From Planctomycetota bacterium (lineage in GTDB: Bacteria > Planctomycetota > MHYJ01 > JACQXL01 > JACRIJ01), in assembly GCA_016220095.1 (NCBI GenBank), contig JACRIJ010000057.1, positions 1 to 41,460 on the forward strand: 41,460 nucleotides of DNA, in the 5' to 3' direction. Shown piece by piece: positions 25,911-34,926 of this stretch (positions are counted from its first letter, which is position 1; each line of letters begins with the position of its first letter). Made by a program: the position numbers and the translations under genes. The notes under the pieces are model-generated. The model worked only from the letters and a program-made list of their open reading frames with translations. It searched no databases and was not told where the DNA came from.

Positions 25911-28139
25911 ATGACAAACAGCGCGAAACAATTTGCCGATATCGCCCTGCCGCTTCCCGTGGACAGGACGTTTCATTACAGCGTGCCTGAAGGCCTGCGT
26001 GATTCCATCCAGGCCGGCATGCGCGTGCTCGTGCCGTTCGGCAAGACCGTCCGCACCGGCTATTGCGTGGGCTTCGTACCCGTGCCTGAAGTGCCGAAGG
26101 TAAAGGACGTCATCCAGCTGAAAGATTCATTTCCGGCTATCACGCCGCCGTTGTTAAAATTGACCAAATGGATTGCCGAATATTATCTCTGTTCCTGGGG
26201 CGAAACGCTTGACGCCGTGCTTCCTCCGTCGATCAGGAAAAACCGTTCCCAGAGGCAGATTCTTGCCGTAGAACCTGCTATCACTAAAGAAGAACTTGCC
26301 GCCATGGTCCCGAAAATGCAGACGGAAAACATCAAATGGTCTAAGATACTTGAATTTTTCATGGATTCGCACGAACCCGTGCCCATAACAGACCTTGCTT
26401 CAAAGCTTGACATATCGGATTCGCCGGTAAAAACACTTGTGAAAAAAGGACTGTTGAAATATAAGAAAATACTTTCCTATACGGACCCGCATTGGCATAT
26501 TACGGTGCCGAGGGAACCGTTCCTTGAGCCTACGCCGCACCAGGCACAGGCGCTCGGCTGGGTTTTCGAACACCTTGACAAGGCCGCCTTCGGCGTACAG
26601 CTTCTTCTTGGGATTACGGGAAGCGGCAAGACCGAGGTATATCTCCACGCAATAAATTACGCACTCAAGCATAACAGGCAGGCAATAGTGCTCGTGCCGG
26701 AAATCGCGCTCACGCCGCAGGCGGTCACGAGATTCAAGGCCCGGTTTGACGATGTTGCCGTGCTTCACAGCCATCTGAGCGAGGGCGAACGCGCCACGCA
26801 ATGGCATAATATCTATACCGGCAAATCAAAGGTAATCGTGGGCACAAGGTCGGCCATTTTCGCGCCTACTCCTAATCTTGGCGTAATAATCGTTGATGAA
26901 GAGCACGAGACGACCTTTAAGCAGGAGAGTGTTCCGCGTTATAATGCCCGTGATGTGGCGGTAATGCGCGGCAAGATAGAAAACGCGGCGGTTATTCTCG
27001 GCTCGGCCACGCCTTCGCTGGAATCGTATTACAACGCGCAGACCGGCAAATATAATTTGATACGCCTGCCGATACGCATAAGCAACCGGCCTTTGCCGAA
27101 AGTGGAAATTATTGACATGTCTTCGGAAGTCGGCGCAAGAAAAGAAGTGCCCATCCTGTCGCACCAGCTTGAATTGCTTATAAAGAATGCGGCGGAAAAA
27201 AAAGAGCAGGTGATACTTTTCCTGAATCGGCGCGGGTACACCACTTTCATAATGTGTCCCAAATGCGATTTTGTGATGAGATGCCCGCATTGCGAGATTG
27301 CGATGACATATCACAGAAAATACAACAAGGCCCTTTGCCACTACTGCGATGAAAGCGCGCCTATACCGCAGGTGTGCCCCAAATGCGGCGCCGTTGAAAT
27401 ACGCCAATTGGGCACGGGCACGGAGAAATTAGAGGACCATATAAGGGCGCTTTTCGGCAATACGGATATCGCGAGAATGGACAGCGATACCATGCGCGCC
27501 CGGGGAGCGTACAAGAAGGTTTTTGATAACCTATGGGCGGGCGACATTGATATCCTGATAGGCACGCAGATGGTTACAAAGGGATTTGATTTTCCGAACG
27601 TAACATTGGTCGGAGTAATATCCGGCGATACGAGTTTGTATATAAAAGATTTCCGTTCCGCGGAGAGGACGTTCCAGCTGGTTACGCAGGTCGCGGGCCG
27701 CGCGGGCAGGGGAGCTAAAAGCGGTTACGTGGTGATTCAGACATTCAATCCGTCCCATTACAGCATACTCAGCGCGGCAAAACACGATTACGAGGAATTT
27801 GCGGAAAAGGAATTAAGGTTCAGGAAAGAATTGAAATATCCGCCTTTCAGCAGGGTGATGCGGATAGTCGTTCAGGGCAAGGATATGGACGCGGTAAAGG
27901 AAACCGCGAAAGAGGTGAAGGAGAAGTTGTATCTGATGGTGCCGAATAATGCCGGCGAAATACTCGGCCCGGCGCCGGCGCCGATAGCCAAATTGCGCGA
28001 CAAACACCGATGGCACCTGCTTATAAAATTATTTGACAGCCGTCTGACAAGGAAAATCCACCTGCATATACGTGAAACCGTAAAGTCCCGCAAGGCAACC
28101 GAAATAGTGTTTGACGTTGACCCGGTGGTAATGCTCTAA
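25911..28139 (+). CDS. priA: Primosomal replication restart helicase PriA
   Basis: ATP-dependent 3'-5' DNA helicase that reloads the replisome at stalled forks. It is 742 residues from the ATG at 25911. The frame opens upstream inside the preceding gene, but homology starts here. The 3'-DNA-binding domain (about 1-105, ADIALPLPVDRTFHYSVP) is followed by the helicase core with Walker A GITGSGKT (234-241, K240) and DEEH box (329-332). A zinc-binding insert has eight Cys, from CPKC and CPHC through CHYC to CPKC. Motifs V and VI include GTQMVTKGFDFPNV and QVAGRAGRG. All key motifs are intact. Confidence 0.96.
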   Translation: MTNSAKQFADIALPLPVDRTFHYSVPEGLRDSIQAGMRVLVPFGKTVRTGYCVGFVPVPEVPKVKDVIQLKDSFPAITPPLLKLTKWIAEYYLCSWGETLDAVLPPSIRKNRSQRQILAVEPAITKEELAAMVPKMQTENIKWSKILEFFMDSHEPVPITDLASKLDISDSPVKTLVKKGLLKYKKILSYTDPHWHITVPREPFLEPTPHQAQALGWVFEHLDKAAFGVQLLLGITGSGKTEVYLHAINYALKHNRQAIVLVPEIALTPQAVTRFKARFDDVAVLHSHLSEGERATQWHNIYTGKSKVIVGTRSAIFAPTPNLGVIIVDEEHETTFKQESVPRYNARDVAVMRGKIENAAVILGSATPSLESYYNAQTGKYNLIRLPIRISNRPLPKVEIIDMSSEVGARKEVPILSHQLELLIKNAAEKKEQVILFLNRRGYTTFIMCPKCDFVMRCPHCEIAMTYHRKYNKALCHYCDESAPIPQVCPKCGAVEIRQLGTGTEKLEDHIRALFGNTDIARMDSDTMRARGAYKKVFDNLWAGDIDILIGTQMVTKGFDFPNVTLVGVISGDTSLYIKDFRSAERTFQLVTQVAGRAGRGAKSGYVVIQTFNPSHYSILSAAKHDYEEFAEKELRFRKELKYPPFSRVMRIVVQGKDMDAVKETAKEVKEKLYLMVPNNAGEILGPAPAPIAKLRDKHRWHLLIKLFDSRLTRKIHLHIRETVKSRKATEIVFDVDPVVML

Positions 28140-28143
28140 ACGA

Positions 28144-28260
28144 TTTAATGATCTGGTGATTTGGTGATTGACGAACGATTGACGAACGATTGACGGATGA
28201 TTGACGGGCGATAGACGGGCGACGATTTTTTTTACAACAGATTTAACAGATTGAACCGAT
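28144..28260 (+). repeat. GATTGACGAAC repeat tract after priA
   Basis: GATTTAATGATCTGGTGATTTGG-type sequence leads into tandem GATTGACGAAC units (28167-28230), then an ACAACAGATTTAACAGATTG unit at 28232. The same GATTTA...GGTGATTGACG series occurs in the same orientation relative to the stop codon after rtcB (30790-30868, minus strand). Confidence 0.6.
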
Positions 28261-28314
28261 ACGTTTTCTGTGAAACGCGGCGATCTTGCATTTCCTACGC
28301 AGAAATATTGTTTT

Positions 28315-29469
28315 ATGTCTATTACACGCAGGGAATTCCTGAAATCAACCTTTGCCAGAGGATGCCTTCTGGGCGCCGGAGGATGCGTCTTATCCAAATC
28401 CGGATTGTTTTCCATCCCGTTGCTATTTGCGCAGGAAAACCAGGATACAAAAGGCCTGCGCGAAGCGATGTTCTACGATAAGCTGGAAAACTTTGAAATC
28501 AAATGCCAGACCTGCCCCAAGGAATGCAAAATACCCGATACCGAGCGCGGCTACTGCGGCAATAAGGAAAACCGCGGCGGCAAATATTATTGCCTGTTTT
28601 ACAACAAAGTCTGTTCCTTTAACACCGACCCTGTAGAAAAAAAACCGCTCTTCCATTATATGCCCGGCACGTCTGCTTTTTCCATTTCCTGCGCGGGATG
28701 CAATTTTGAATGCAAATTCTGCCAGAATTGGGAGATATCCCAGTTCCGTCCCGAGGACGTGCCGTTTAACGAATGGCCGCCGGAAAAGGTAATTGAAATC
28801 GCCCTCAAAAAATCAGTCCCGACCATAGCGTTCACGTACGGCGAACCCGTGGTCTTTTACGAATATGCCTACGACATTGCAAAACTCGCGAAGGAAAAAA
28901 AGGTTAATGCCGTAATGATTTCAAACGGTTATATTAAAAAAGACCCTTTGAAAAAAATCTGCGAATGCCTTTCCGCAATAAAAGTGGATTTCAAGGGCTA
29001 TTCGGAAAAATTTTACAAGGATCAGTGCGCCGGCGAACTTAAGTACGTGTTGGAAACCCTGAAAAATCTGAAGGAAATCGGCATCTGGTTTGAATTGGTT
29101 ACGCTGGTCATACCCGGCCTGAACGATAATAAAAAAGAACTGCAGGACATGGGCAAATGGATAGCGGACAATCTCGGCCCTGACGTGCCCGTGCATTTCA
29201 CGAAATTCCATCCGGAATACAAGCTGATGAACCTGCCCGTTACCCCGATGGAGACCCTTGAAACAGCCGCTGAGGCCGCGGAAAAGGCGGGGTTGAATTA
29301 CGTTTACATCGGCAACGTTTCAGGCAACAAAAAGGAATCAACTTTCTGCCCGAAATGCAAAAAGAACATCGTTAAGCGTTTAGGCTTCGCGGTGCTTGAA
29401 AACCATATTGATAATGGCAAATGCAAGTTTTGCAGTCAGCGGATTCCGGGCGTGTGGGAAATGCAGTAA
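28315..29469 (+). CDS. AmmeMemoRadiSam-type radical SAM protein with Tat-like leader
   Basis: Radical SAM enzyme of 384 residues, of the AmrS family from the three-part Memo/AMMECR1/radical SAM group, whose substrate is unknown. An N-terminal twin-arginine motif (SITRREFLKS, residues 2-11) and a hydrophobic Gly/Cys-rich segment (16-39) look like a Tat signal. A Cys-rich region follows (CQTC, CKIP, GYCG; 64-81), then the cluster motif C129-x3-C133-x2-C136 in GCNFECKFCQNWE. A C-terminal CPKC...CKFC zinc ribbon is also present. The frame extends 15 codons upstream without support. Neither Memo nor AMMECR1 is in this window. A radical SAM enzyme outside the cytoplasm would be odd, though leaders of this kind are known in the family. 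Confidence 0.88.
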   Translation: MSITRREFLKSTFARGCLLGAGGCVLSKSGLFSIPLLFAQENQDTKGLREAMFYDKLENFEIKCQTCPKECKIPDTERGYCGNKENRGGKYYCLFYNKVCSFNTDPVEKKPLFHYMPGTSAFSISCAGCNFECKFCQNWEISQFRPEDVPFNEWPPEKVIEIALKKSVPTIAFTYGEPVVFYEYAYDIAKLAKEKKVNAVMISNGYIKKDPLKKICECLSAIKVDFKGYSEKFYKDQCAGELKYVLETLKNLKEIGIWFELVTLVIPGLNDNKKELQDMGKWIADNLGPDVPVHFTKFHPEYKLMNLPVTPMETLETAAEAAEKAGLNYVYIGNVSGNKKESTFCPKCKKNIVKRLGFAVLENHIDNGKCKFCSQRIPGVWEMQ

Positions 29470-29632
29470 GAAATAAAGCAGAATACAGGAAACAGGTGGC
29501 GAGGGACGGGATGCAGCAGTAAGCAGATAGCAGTTAGCAGATAGGGCCGACGGACGAGGTTTGACGGACGAGGAACGAGAAACGTACGACGAAACGAAAG
29601 TAATCGTAAAATCATTAAAATTTAATGACGAA

Positions 29633-29666
29633 GCTCCGCAGGAGCGAGCTGTTTATAGCAAACAGC
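29633..29666 (+). repeat. Paired hairpin repeat
   Basis: Two adjacent perfect hairpins: GCTCC-GCA-GGAGC (29633-29645) and GCTGTTT-ATAGC-AAACAGC (29648-29666). This resembles a repeat dispersed in many bacterial genomes. The rest of 29470-29710 is degenerate (AGCAGATAGCAGTTAGCAGAT, GACGAGGAACGAG variants) with no gene. Confidence 0.6.
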
Positions 29667-29710
29667 AATATCGTTCGTTCTTCGTGCATTCGTGGAAGGA
29701 AACCGTTCGT

Positions 29711-30613
29711 TTACAGCGTAAACATCTTCTTAAACTTTTCCGCCCGGGTTTTTAATTGCACCGTGGTTGCTTTTAACAGCCTGTTCAGCGAGAAATCCTC
29801 CACCGCGAACGATGCCGTCATCGTGCCGTATACGAGGGCCTTTTTCATCGTATTGAAATCGGTATTGCCGGCCTTGTCCAGATACCCCATGAATCCGCCC
29901 GCAAAACTGTCCCCCGCGCCGGTGGGGTCCTTTACGTTATCCAGCGGAAAGGCCGGTATGGCGAAAAAATTGCCTTTCCTGTCAAACAACATCGCCCCGT
30001 GTTCGCCTTTTTTTATGACAAGCACATCAAGGCCGTAAGCAAGTATTTCCTTTGCCGCGGCTATGAGATTGTGTTTGCCGGTCAGCATCGCGGCCTCGTG
30101 GTTGTTCAATATCAGTCCGTTCGCTTTCTTAATCAATTCAATGAGTTTTTCTCGTTCGGTTTCTATCCAGAGGTTCATCGTGTCAACCATTATGAATTTT
30201 GCTTTCGGCACCTGGCTGAGGACTTTCATCTGTATTGACGTGCTTCCATTGGCGAGGAATACCAGCGATGAATCCCTGAATTTGTCCGGCACCTTAGGGT
30301 CGAAATTTCCGAATACGTTCAGGTGTACGGAGAGCGTTTCAGCGGAATTCATGTCTCCTGTGTATCTGCCGTTCCAGCGGAACGTTTGTCCGTCGGCGTA
30401 TTCTATGCCGGCGGTGTCGATTTTCCTTTTCCGGAGCGCCTTGATGTGTTCCGGCGGAAAATCACTGCCGACCACGCCCACGAGTCGCGGCTTTGTAAAT
30501 AACGAGGCGCTGACTGAGAAAAAAGTCGCGGAACCGCCGAGGATGTCCGCGTGTCTGCCGAACGGCGTTTCCACCGTGTCCAATGCTATGGAACCTACTA
30601 CGAGTAATGACAT
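29711..30613 (-). CDS. PfkB-family carbohydrate kinase
   Basis: Ribokinase-fold sugar or nucleoside kinase of 300 residues. N-terminal MSLLVVGSIALDTVETP and GGSATFFSVSAS, then the C-terminal signature DPTGAGDSFAGGFMGY, whose aspartate in GAGD is the catalytic base. The substrate cannot be assigned from sequence. Members with this FGNFDPKVP/NGSTSIQ style are usually annotated only as sugar kinase. A perfect AGGAG site precedes the ATG. It shares the minus strand with rtcB, but repeats (30614-30870) separate them. Confidence 0.9.
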   Translation of the reverse strand: MSLLVVGSIALDTVETPFGRHADILGGSATFFSVSASLFTKPRLVGVVGSDFPPEHIKALRKRKIDTAGIEYADGQTFRWNGRYTGDMNSAETLSVHLNVFGNFDPKVPDKFRDSSLVFLANGSTSIQMKVLSQVPKAKFIMVDTMNLWIETEREKLIELIKKANGLILNNHEAAMLTGKHNLIAAAKEILAYGLDVLVIKKGEHGAMLFDRKGNFFAIPAFPLDNVKDPTGAGDSFAGGFMGYLDKAGNTDFNTMKKALVYGTMTASFAVEDFSLNRLLKATTVQLKTRAEKFKKMFTL

Positions 30614-30629
30614 AAATTTCTCCTAAAAT

Positions 30630-30868
30630 ATATAACTATTAAATTACTTTTAACTCTTTTTGCCACGAAGGCATTAAGGCACGAAGGACGAATAATACGG
30701 CCAAATCAGCCACTAATTGACACGAATATCAGCGCAGTATCACTGAAACTCGCAGAAAACGCAGTATCGCCGGACTCGCAGGATCGTTACGACTCGCAAT
30801 CGCCAAGCCGTCAATCGTAAATCGTCCGTCAATCACCAGATCACCATATCATTAAATCACTAAATCGC
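30630..30868. repeat. Repeat-rich spacer between PfkB kinase and rtcB
   Basis: GCCACGAAGGCATTAAGGCACGAAGG-type units (30661-30690) are followed by CGCAG/ACTCGCA variants and, at 30790-30868, the reverse complement of the tract found after priA. No gene is seen. Confidence 0.55.
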
Positions 30869-30870
30869 CC

Positions 30871-32319
30871 TCATCCTTTTACCACACCCAGCGGCACGAA
30901 TCTTGCCACTTTTCTGCTTATATTTGCGCGGTGCATGACGTCAACCACATCGGACACGTCCTTATACGCGGACGGCATTTCTTCAGCCATGGAATCTTTA
31001 GTCTGAGCCATGACGAAAACGCCGAGTTCATCCATGATCTTTTTCAAATCCTGTCCGCGCATATTTCGTATCATCTGGCTTCTTGAGGCTACCCTGCCGG
31101 CTCCATGGCAGGAACTGCCGAAGGTTTCCATCATTGCGTTTTGCGTACCGGCGCACAGGTAAGAACACCGGCCCATATCTCCCGGTATGAGCACCGGCTG
31201 GCCGGTTTCCCTGAAGAGTTGCGGCAGGAGCGGCTGGCCCGGTCCGAATGCCCGCGTGGCGCCTTTCCTGTGCACGACTAATTTCCGCGGTTTGCCGTCC
31301 ACGATATGTTCTTCAACCTTTGCTATATTATGGCACACGTCATAAACGAGTTTCAAACCGAGGTCTGCTTTGGAGCGGCCGATTGACCTTGCGAGCGATT
31401 CTTCCGAGAGCGCCATAATGACCTGCCTGTTGGCCCAGGCGTAATTTGCCGCGCAGGACATGGCGGCGAAGTAATCCTGTCCTTCCGGCGACGTAAAAGG
31501 CGCGCAGGCGAGTTGTCTGTCAGGAAGGAATATCTGGTATTTCTGCGAGGCCTTGATGAGTTTTTTTACGTAGTCGTCGCAAATCTGGTAACCGAATCCG
31601 CGCGAGCCCGTGTGTACGAGTACGGTTATCATGTCAAGCGCGATTCCGAAAGAAGTTGCGAGTTTCTCGTCGTAAATTTCCGCAACCTTGCCGAGTTCCC
31701 AGAAATGGTTGCCTGAGCCGAGGGTGCCGAGCTGTTCCAGTCCGCGCGTGATGGCGGTCTTGCTGATTGTTTCCGGGTCAGCCGAGGGCATCGCGCCGTA
31801 ATCCTCAATGGATTGAAGGTCGTCCATGGAACCGTAGCCGTTTTCCACGGCCCATTTAGCGCCTTGTTTGAGGAGTTTATGTTCCTCTTCGGAGGACAGC
31901 CTGGGAATAGCCCCTGAGGAGCCCACGCCTGACGGTATGGCGTGGAAGATGTTCCGGACTATATTTTTAATATTGTCTTTTATGTCATTATAAAAAAGAT
32001 TTGTGCGCATGAGCCGTACGCCGCAGTTGATGTCATAGCCGACGCCGCCGGGCGAGATGACGCCGGAATCGTGGTCAAATGCCGCCACTCCACCGATAGG
32101 GAAGCCGTAGCCCCAGTGGATGTCGGGCATGGCCATGGAGTAGTTTACTATGCCGGGAAGGCAGGCGACATTAGCGACCTGCTTAGGAGCCTCTTCTTTT
32201 TCAAGGCCCATGGCGTCTGCAAGCTTGCTGTCCGCGTAAATCCTTCCGGGTACGTTCATCTGCCCTTCACGCGGTATTTCATACAGCCAGTCTGAAACCT
32301 TGTGCATTTTTGTGTCCAT
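30871..32319 (-). CDS. rtcB: RNA-splicing ligase RtcB
   Basis: GTP-dependent RNA ligase joining 2',3'-cyclic phosphate or 3'-phosphate ends to 5'-OH ends, using Mn2+. It is 482 residues, the archaeal-type length. Metal ligands include D96 and C99 in GYDINCG, and later His residues in GSGNHFWE and VHTGSRGFG. The guanylylated histidine is H405 in SSCHGAGR. All catalytic motifs are intact. In bacteria rtcB works in RNA repair, often with rtcA or archease partners, neither of which is seen here. A GAGG site lies upstream of the ATG. Confidence 0.97.
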   Translation of the reverse strand: MDTKMHKVSDWLYEIPREGQMNVPGRIYADSKLADAMGLEKEEAPKQVANVACLPGIVNYSMAMPDIHWGYGFPIGGVAAFDHDSGVISPGGVGYDINCGVRLMRTNLFYNDIKDNIKNIVRNIFHAIPSGVGSSGAIPRLSSEEEHKLLKQGAKWAVENGYGSMDDLQSIEDYGAMPSADPETISKTAITRGLEQLGTLGSGNHFWELGKVAEIYDEKLATSFGIALDMITVLVHTGSRGFGYQICDDYVKKLIKASQKYQIFLPDRQLACAPFTSPEGQDYFAAMSCAANYAWANRQVIMALSEESLARSIGRSKADLGLKLVYDVCHNIAKVEEHIVDGKPRKLVVHRKGATRAFGPGQPLLPQLFRETGQPVLIPGDMGRCSYLCAGTQNAMMETFGSSCHGAGRVASRSQMIRNMRGQDLKKIMDELGVFVMAQTKDSMAEEMPSAYKDVSDVVDVMHRANISRKVARFVPLGVVKG

Positions 32320-32363
32320 AAAGATGTCCTCTATTAGGAGTTATGGGGTTAAAGGGGTTTGTA

Positions 32364-32423
32364 GTCCGTGTCCAGCGTTATCGAAAAAACCGGTATAAAC
32401 CCGCCTCTACTGGGGCAGTACCG
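32364..32423 (+). repeat. 60-base dispersed repeat upstream of rpmF
   Basis: Nearly identical in its first half (GTCCGTG, CAGCGTTATCGAAAAA) to 2245-2304, and ending in the CCTC-TACT-GGGG variant of the palindrome family (32401-32422). It sits just before the rpmF promoter and could act as a boundary. Confidence 0.7.
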
Positions 32424-32441
32424 CATTTTACCAAAAAAACC

Positions 32442-32469
32442 TTGACTTTTCAATTTTTTTTAGTATAAT
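32442..32469 (+). promoter_or_regulatory. Promoter of rpmF-plsX-fab cluster
   Basis: TTGACT at 32442-32447 and perfect TATAAT at 32464-32469 with a 16-base spacer, the same architecture as the S10 promoter. Start predicted near 32476, about 25 bases before rpmF. Confidence 0.8.
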
Positions 32470-32500
32470 ATTGGGTTTAATATTTAGAAAAGGAGATTAT

Positions 32501-32674
32501 ATGCCCAATCCAAAGAGACGGTTGTCAAAAGCGCGCAGGCGCATGAGGCGCACGCATGATATCCTTACCGTACCCGCCCAGACTTCATGCCCCAGATGTC
32601 ATCAGCACAAACTGCCACACCGCGTATGCGGCAATTGCGGTTATTACGGCGAAGAATCCGTAGTAAAAATATAA
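32501..32674 (+). CDS. rpmF: Ribosomal protein L32
   Basis: Large-subunit zinc-ribbon protein of 57 residues, from the ATG at 32501 (AAGGAG site upstream). The frame is open ten codons earlier. It has the typical MPNPKRRLSKARRRMRR start and four zinc-ligand cysteines CPRC and CGNC. The rpmF-plsX-fab order is common and links ribosome and lipid synthesis. Confidence 0.95.
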   Translation: MPNPKRRLSKARRRMRRTHDILTVPAQTSCPRCHQHKLPHRVCGNCGYYGEESVVKI

Positions 32675-32747
32675 AACCCTGCAAGCGGTTTTCATGAAAA
32701 TTTCCACACTTTTCCATTGAACAGGTTAAGAGAGGTTATTCATATTT

Positions 32748-33800
32748 ATGCGTATAGCTGTTGATGCGATGGGCGGCGATCACGCGCCGGAAGAAGTAAT
32801 AAAAGGCGCCGTGCAAGCCGCGAAAAATTATCCGGATATTGAAGTCCTTCTGGTAGGAATGAAGGGCGTAATAGAAGAAACCCTTGCGAAATCAGGCGGC
32901 GGCAATGTTCCCAATCTGCGCGTCTATAACGCCAGCCAGGCCATAGCAATGAACGATTCGCCTGTTGAGGCATTCAGGTCCAAACCGGATTCTTCAATTA
33001 CCGTAGCAGCTAATCTTGTAAAGACCAGAGAGGCCGACGCGATAGTTTCAGCCGGAAATACCGGAGCTGTCGTTGTGGCCGCGACCTTTATGCTCGGCCT
33101 GCTTGAAGGCGTGCGCAGGGCCGGCATAGCGGTGCCTATGCCAACCAAAAAAGGCACCTGTTTTCTCATGGATGCCGGCGGCAATATACACTGCAAACCA
33201 CCCCATCTCCTGCAGTACGGCATTATGGCGTCAATCTATGCGAAATATATAGGAAACGTTTCAAATCCCAGCATTGGATTGTTAAATATAGGCGAAGAAG
33301 AGGAAAAAGGCAATCTCTTGGTGAAACAAACCCTGGAACTTTTCAAGAAATCACAGTTGAATTTTTACGGCAATGTGGAAGGCCAGGATATTTACAGGGG
33401 CACCTGCGACGTGGTCGTGTGCGAAGGCTTCATCGGCAACGTCCTTCTGAAAGTTACGGAGGGCGTCGGCGAATTGCTTATATCAACCTTAGTGGGCGGC
33501 ATGAAGGCCGCAGGCATGGATATATCAAACGGCGGCAATAACGACGCGCCTCCTAATCCGTTCATGCAGGCGTTCGCGAAGATGAAGGCTAAATTGGATT
33601 ATTCCGAATACGGCGGAGCGCCTCTTATGGGCGTAAACGGCGTATGCATTATCTGCCACGGAAGATCCAAATCAAAGGCAATAACAAACGCCATCCGCGT
33701 GGCCGGCGAACTTACAAAGCATAAGGCAAATAACGAAATAGTGGAACTTATCAGGAAAACGGAACAACTTATTGAAAGCGTAAAGAAAAATGGCGAATAA
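32748..33800 (+). CDS. plsX: Phosphate acyltransferase PlsX
   Basis: Makes acyl-phosphate from acyl-ACP for the PlsY step of phospholipid synthesis; peripheral membrane enzyme. It is 350 residues. N-terminal MRIAVDAMGGDHAPEEVIKG, SAGNTGAVVVAATFMLG and the central GLLNIGEEEEKGN are diagnostic. AGAGAGG upstream of the ATG. It overlaps the fabH start by 11 bases. Confidence 0.96.
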   Translation: MRIAVDAMGGDHAPEEVIKGAVQAAKNYPDIEVLLVGMKGVIEETLAKSGGGNVPNLRVYNASQAIAMNDSPVEAFRSKPDSSITVAANLVKTREADAIVSAGNTGAVVVAATFMLGLLEGVRRAGIAVPMPTKKGTCFLMDAGGNIHCKPPHLLQYGIMASIYAKYIGNVSNPSIGLLNIGEEEEKGNLLVKQTLELFKKSQLNFYGNVEGQDIYRGTCDVVVCEGFIGNVLLKVTEGVGELLISTLVGGMKAAGMDISNGGNNDAPPNPFMQAFAKMKAKLDYSEYGGAPLMGVNGVCIICHGRSKSKAITNAIRVAGELTKHKANNEIVELIRKTEQLIESVKKNGE

Positions 33801-34833
33801 CAACAGCACCGGCACCGCGCAAGCCCCGTCCAGAATGTGCACGCATAATTCACACGTAAGGAAGGTCGGCATATTCGGCACAGGTTCGTATGTGCCCGAT
33901 AAAATACTCTCCAATGCCGATCTTGAAAAACTCGTGGATACCAGCGATGAATGGATACAGACCCGTACCGGAATAAAAGAGAGAAGGGTTAAGGCTGACG
34001 GTATTTCCACTTCGGACCTGGCGCTTGAAGCGGCCAAAAAGGCCCTTGCGGCCGCGAATATGGCGCCTGAAGAAATTGAACTGATAGTTGTTTCCACGGT
34101 TACAAGCGATAACTATTTCCCTTCCACTGCCTGCCATGTGCAGAGAAAACTCGGCGCCGTTAATGCGGCCGCGTTTGATGTATCGGCGGCGTGTTCGGGT
34201 TTCATATACGGCATCACTGTCGGATGGAATATGGTATCATCCGGTGCATTTAACAACGTTCTCGTCATAGGCGCTGAATGCCTTTCAACGTTGCTGGATT
34301 TTACGGACCGCAATTCATGCATACTCTTCGGCGACGGCGCCGGCGCTGTGGTGCTTAAGGAGACCACGGGAAAACACCAGATACTTTTCAGCCATCTCGG
34401 CGCCAAGGGCGACGTGGATGTCATGATAGTTCCCGCGGGCGGTTCCAAGCTCCCTACTTCCCACGCGACTGTTGACGAGCGCCTCCATTATATAAAAATC
34501 CGCGGACGGGAGGTGTTTAAATTCGCCGTAAACAAAATGACTGAACTTATTGAAGACGCGGCTAACCACCTTAATATTCCGGTTTCTGAAATTAACATTA
34601 TCATACCCCATCAGGTTAACCATCGCATAATAGAATCCGCGGCGGAAAAACTGAATTATCCGATGGAAAAAATGTTTGTAAACATACATAAGTACGGCAA
34701 CACTTCGGCGGCATCAATTCCCATCGCCCTTGACGAGGCGCATAGTTCCGGCAGGCTTAAGGACGGCGACGTCGTGGTCATGGCGGCATTCGGCGCAGGC
34801 CTCACATGGGGTTCGTGCGCGATAAGATGGTAG
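33790..34833 (+). CDS. fabH: Beta-ketoacyl-ACP synthase III
   Basis: Condenses an acyl-CoA primer with malonyl-ACP to start fatty-acid synthesis. It is 347 residues from the ATG at 33790, overlapping plsX. A start at 33835 would give a more usual 332. The catalytic triad is intact: C135 (AACSGF), H274 (IPHQVNH) and N304 (YGNTSAAS). A typical N-terminal GTGSYVPDKILSN segment and EWIQTRTGI are present. It is normally followed by fabD, but an unrelated gene is inserted here. Confidence 0.96.
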   Translation: MANNNSTGTAQAPSRMCTHNSHVRKVGIFGTGSYVPDKILSNADLEKLVDTSDEWIQTRTGIKERRVKADGISTSDLALEAAKKALAAANMAPEEIELIVVSTVTSDNYFPSTACHVQRKLGAVNAAAFDVSAACSGFIYGITVGWNMVSSGAFNNVLVIGAECLSTLLDFTDRNSCILFGDGAGAVVLKETTGKHQILFSHLGAKGDVDVMIVPAGGSKLPTSHATVDERLHYIKIRGREVFKFAVNKMTELIEDAANHLNIPVSEINIIIPHQVNHRIIESAAEKLNYPMEKMFVNIHKYGNTSAASIPIALDEAHSSGRLKDGDVVVMAAFGAGLTWGSCAIRW

Positions 34834-34850
34834 CGGCTGGGCATTTTTTC

Positions 34851-34889
34851 ACCACCGAATTCACCGAATGCACCGAAACTGCCGAACGA
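34851..34889 (+). repeat. Left flanking repeat of the GxxExxY gene
   Basis: ACCGAATTCACCGAATGCACCG-type units. Their reverse complement, imperfectly, is found at 35366-35392, so the intervening gene lies inside an inverted repeat. Confidence 0.55.
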
Positions 34890-34926
34890 ATGGATGTAGG
34901 CAGATGAAATTCTTATATGCTTTGAT

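Noticed and set aside
29561..29755. 64-codon plus-strand frame before the PfkB gene
   Set aside because: It covers ACGAAACGAAAG-type repeats and a hairpin repeat, and extends antisense into the kinase 3' end.
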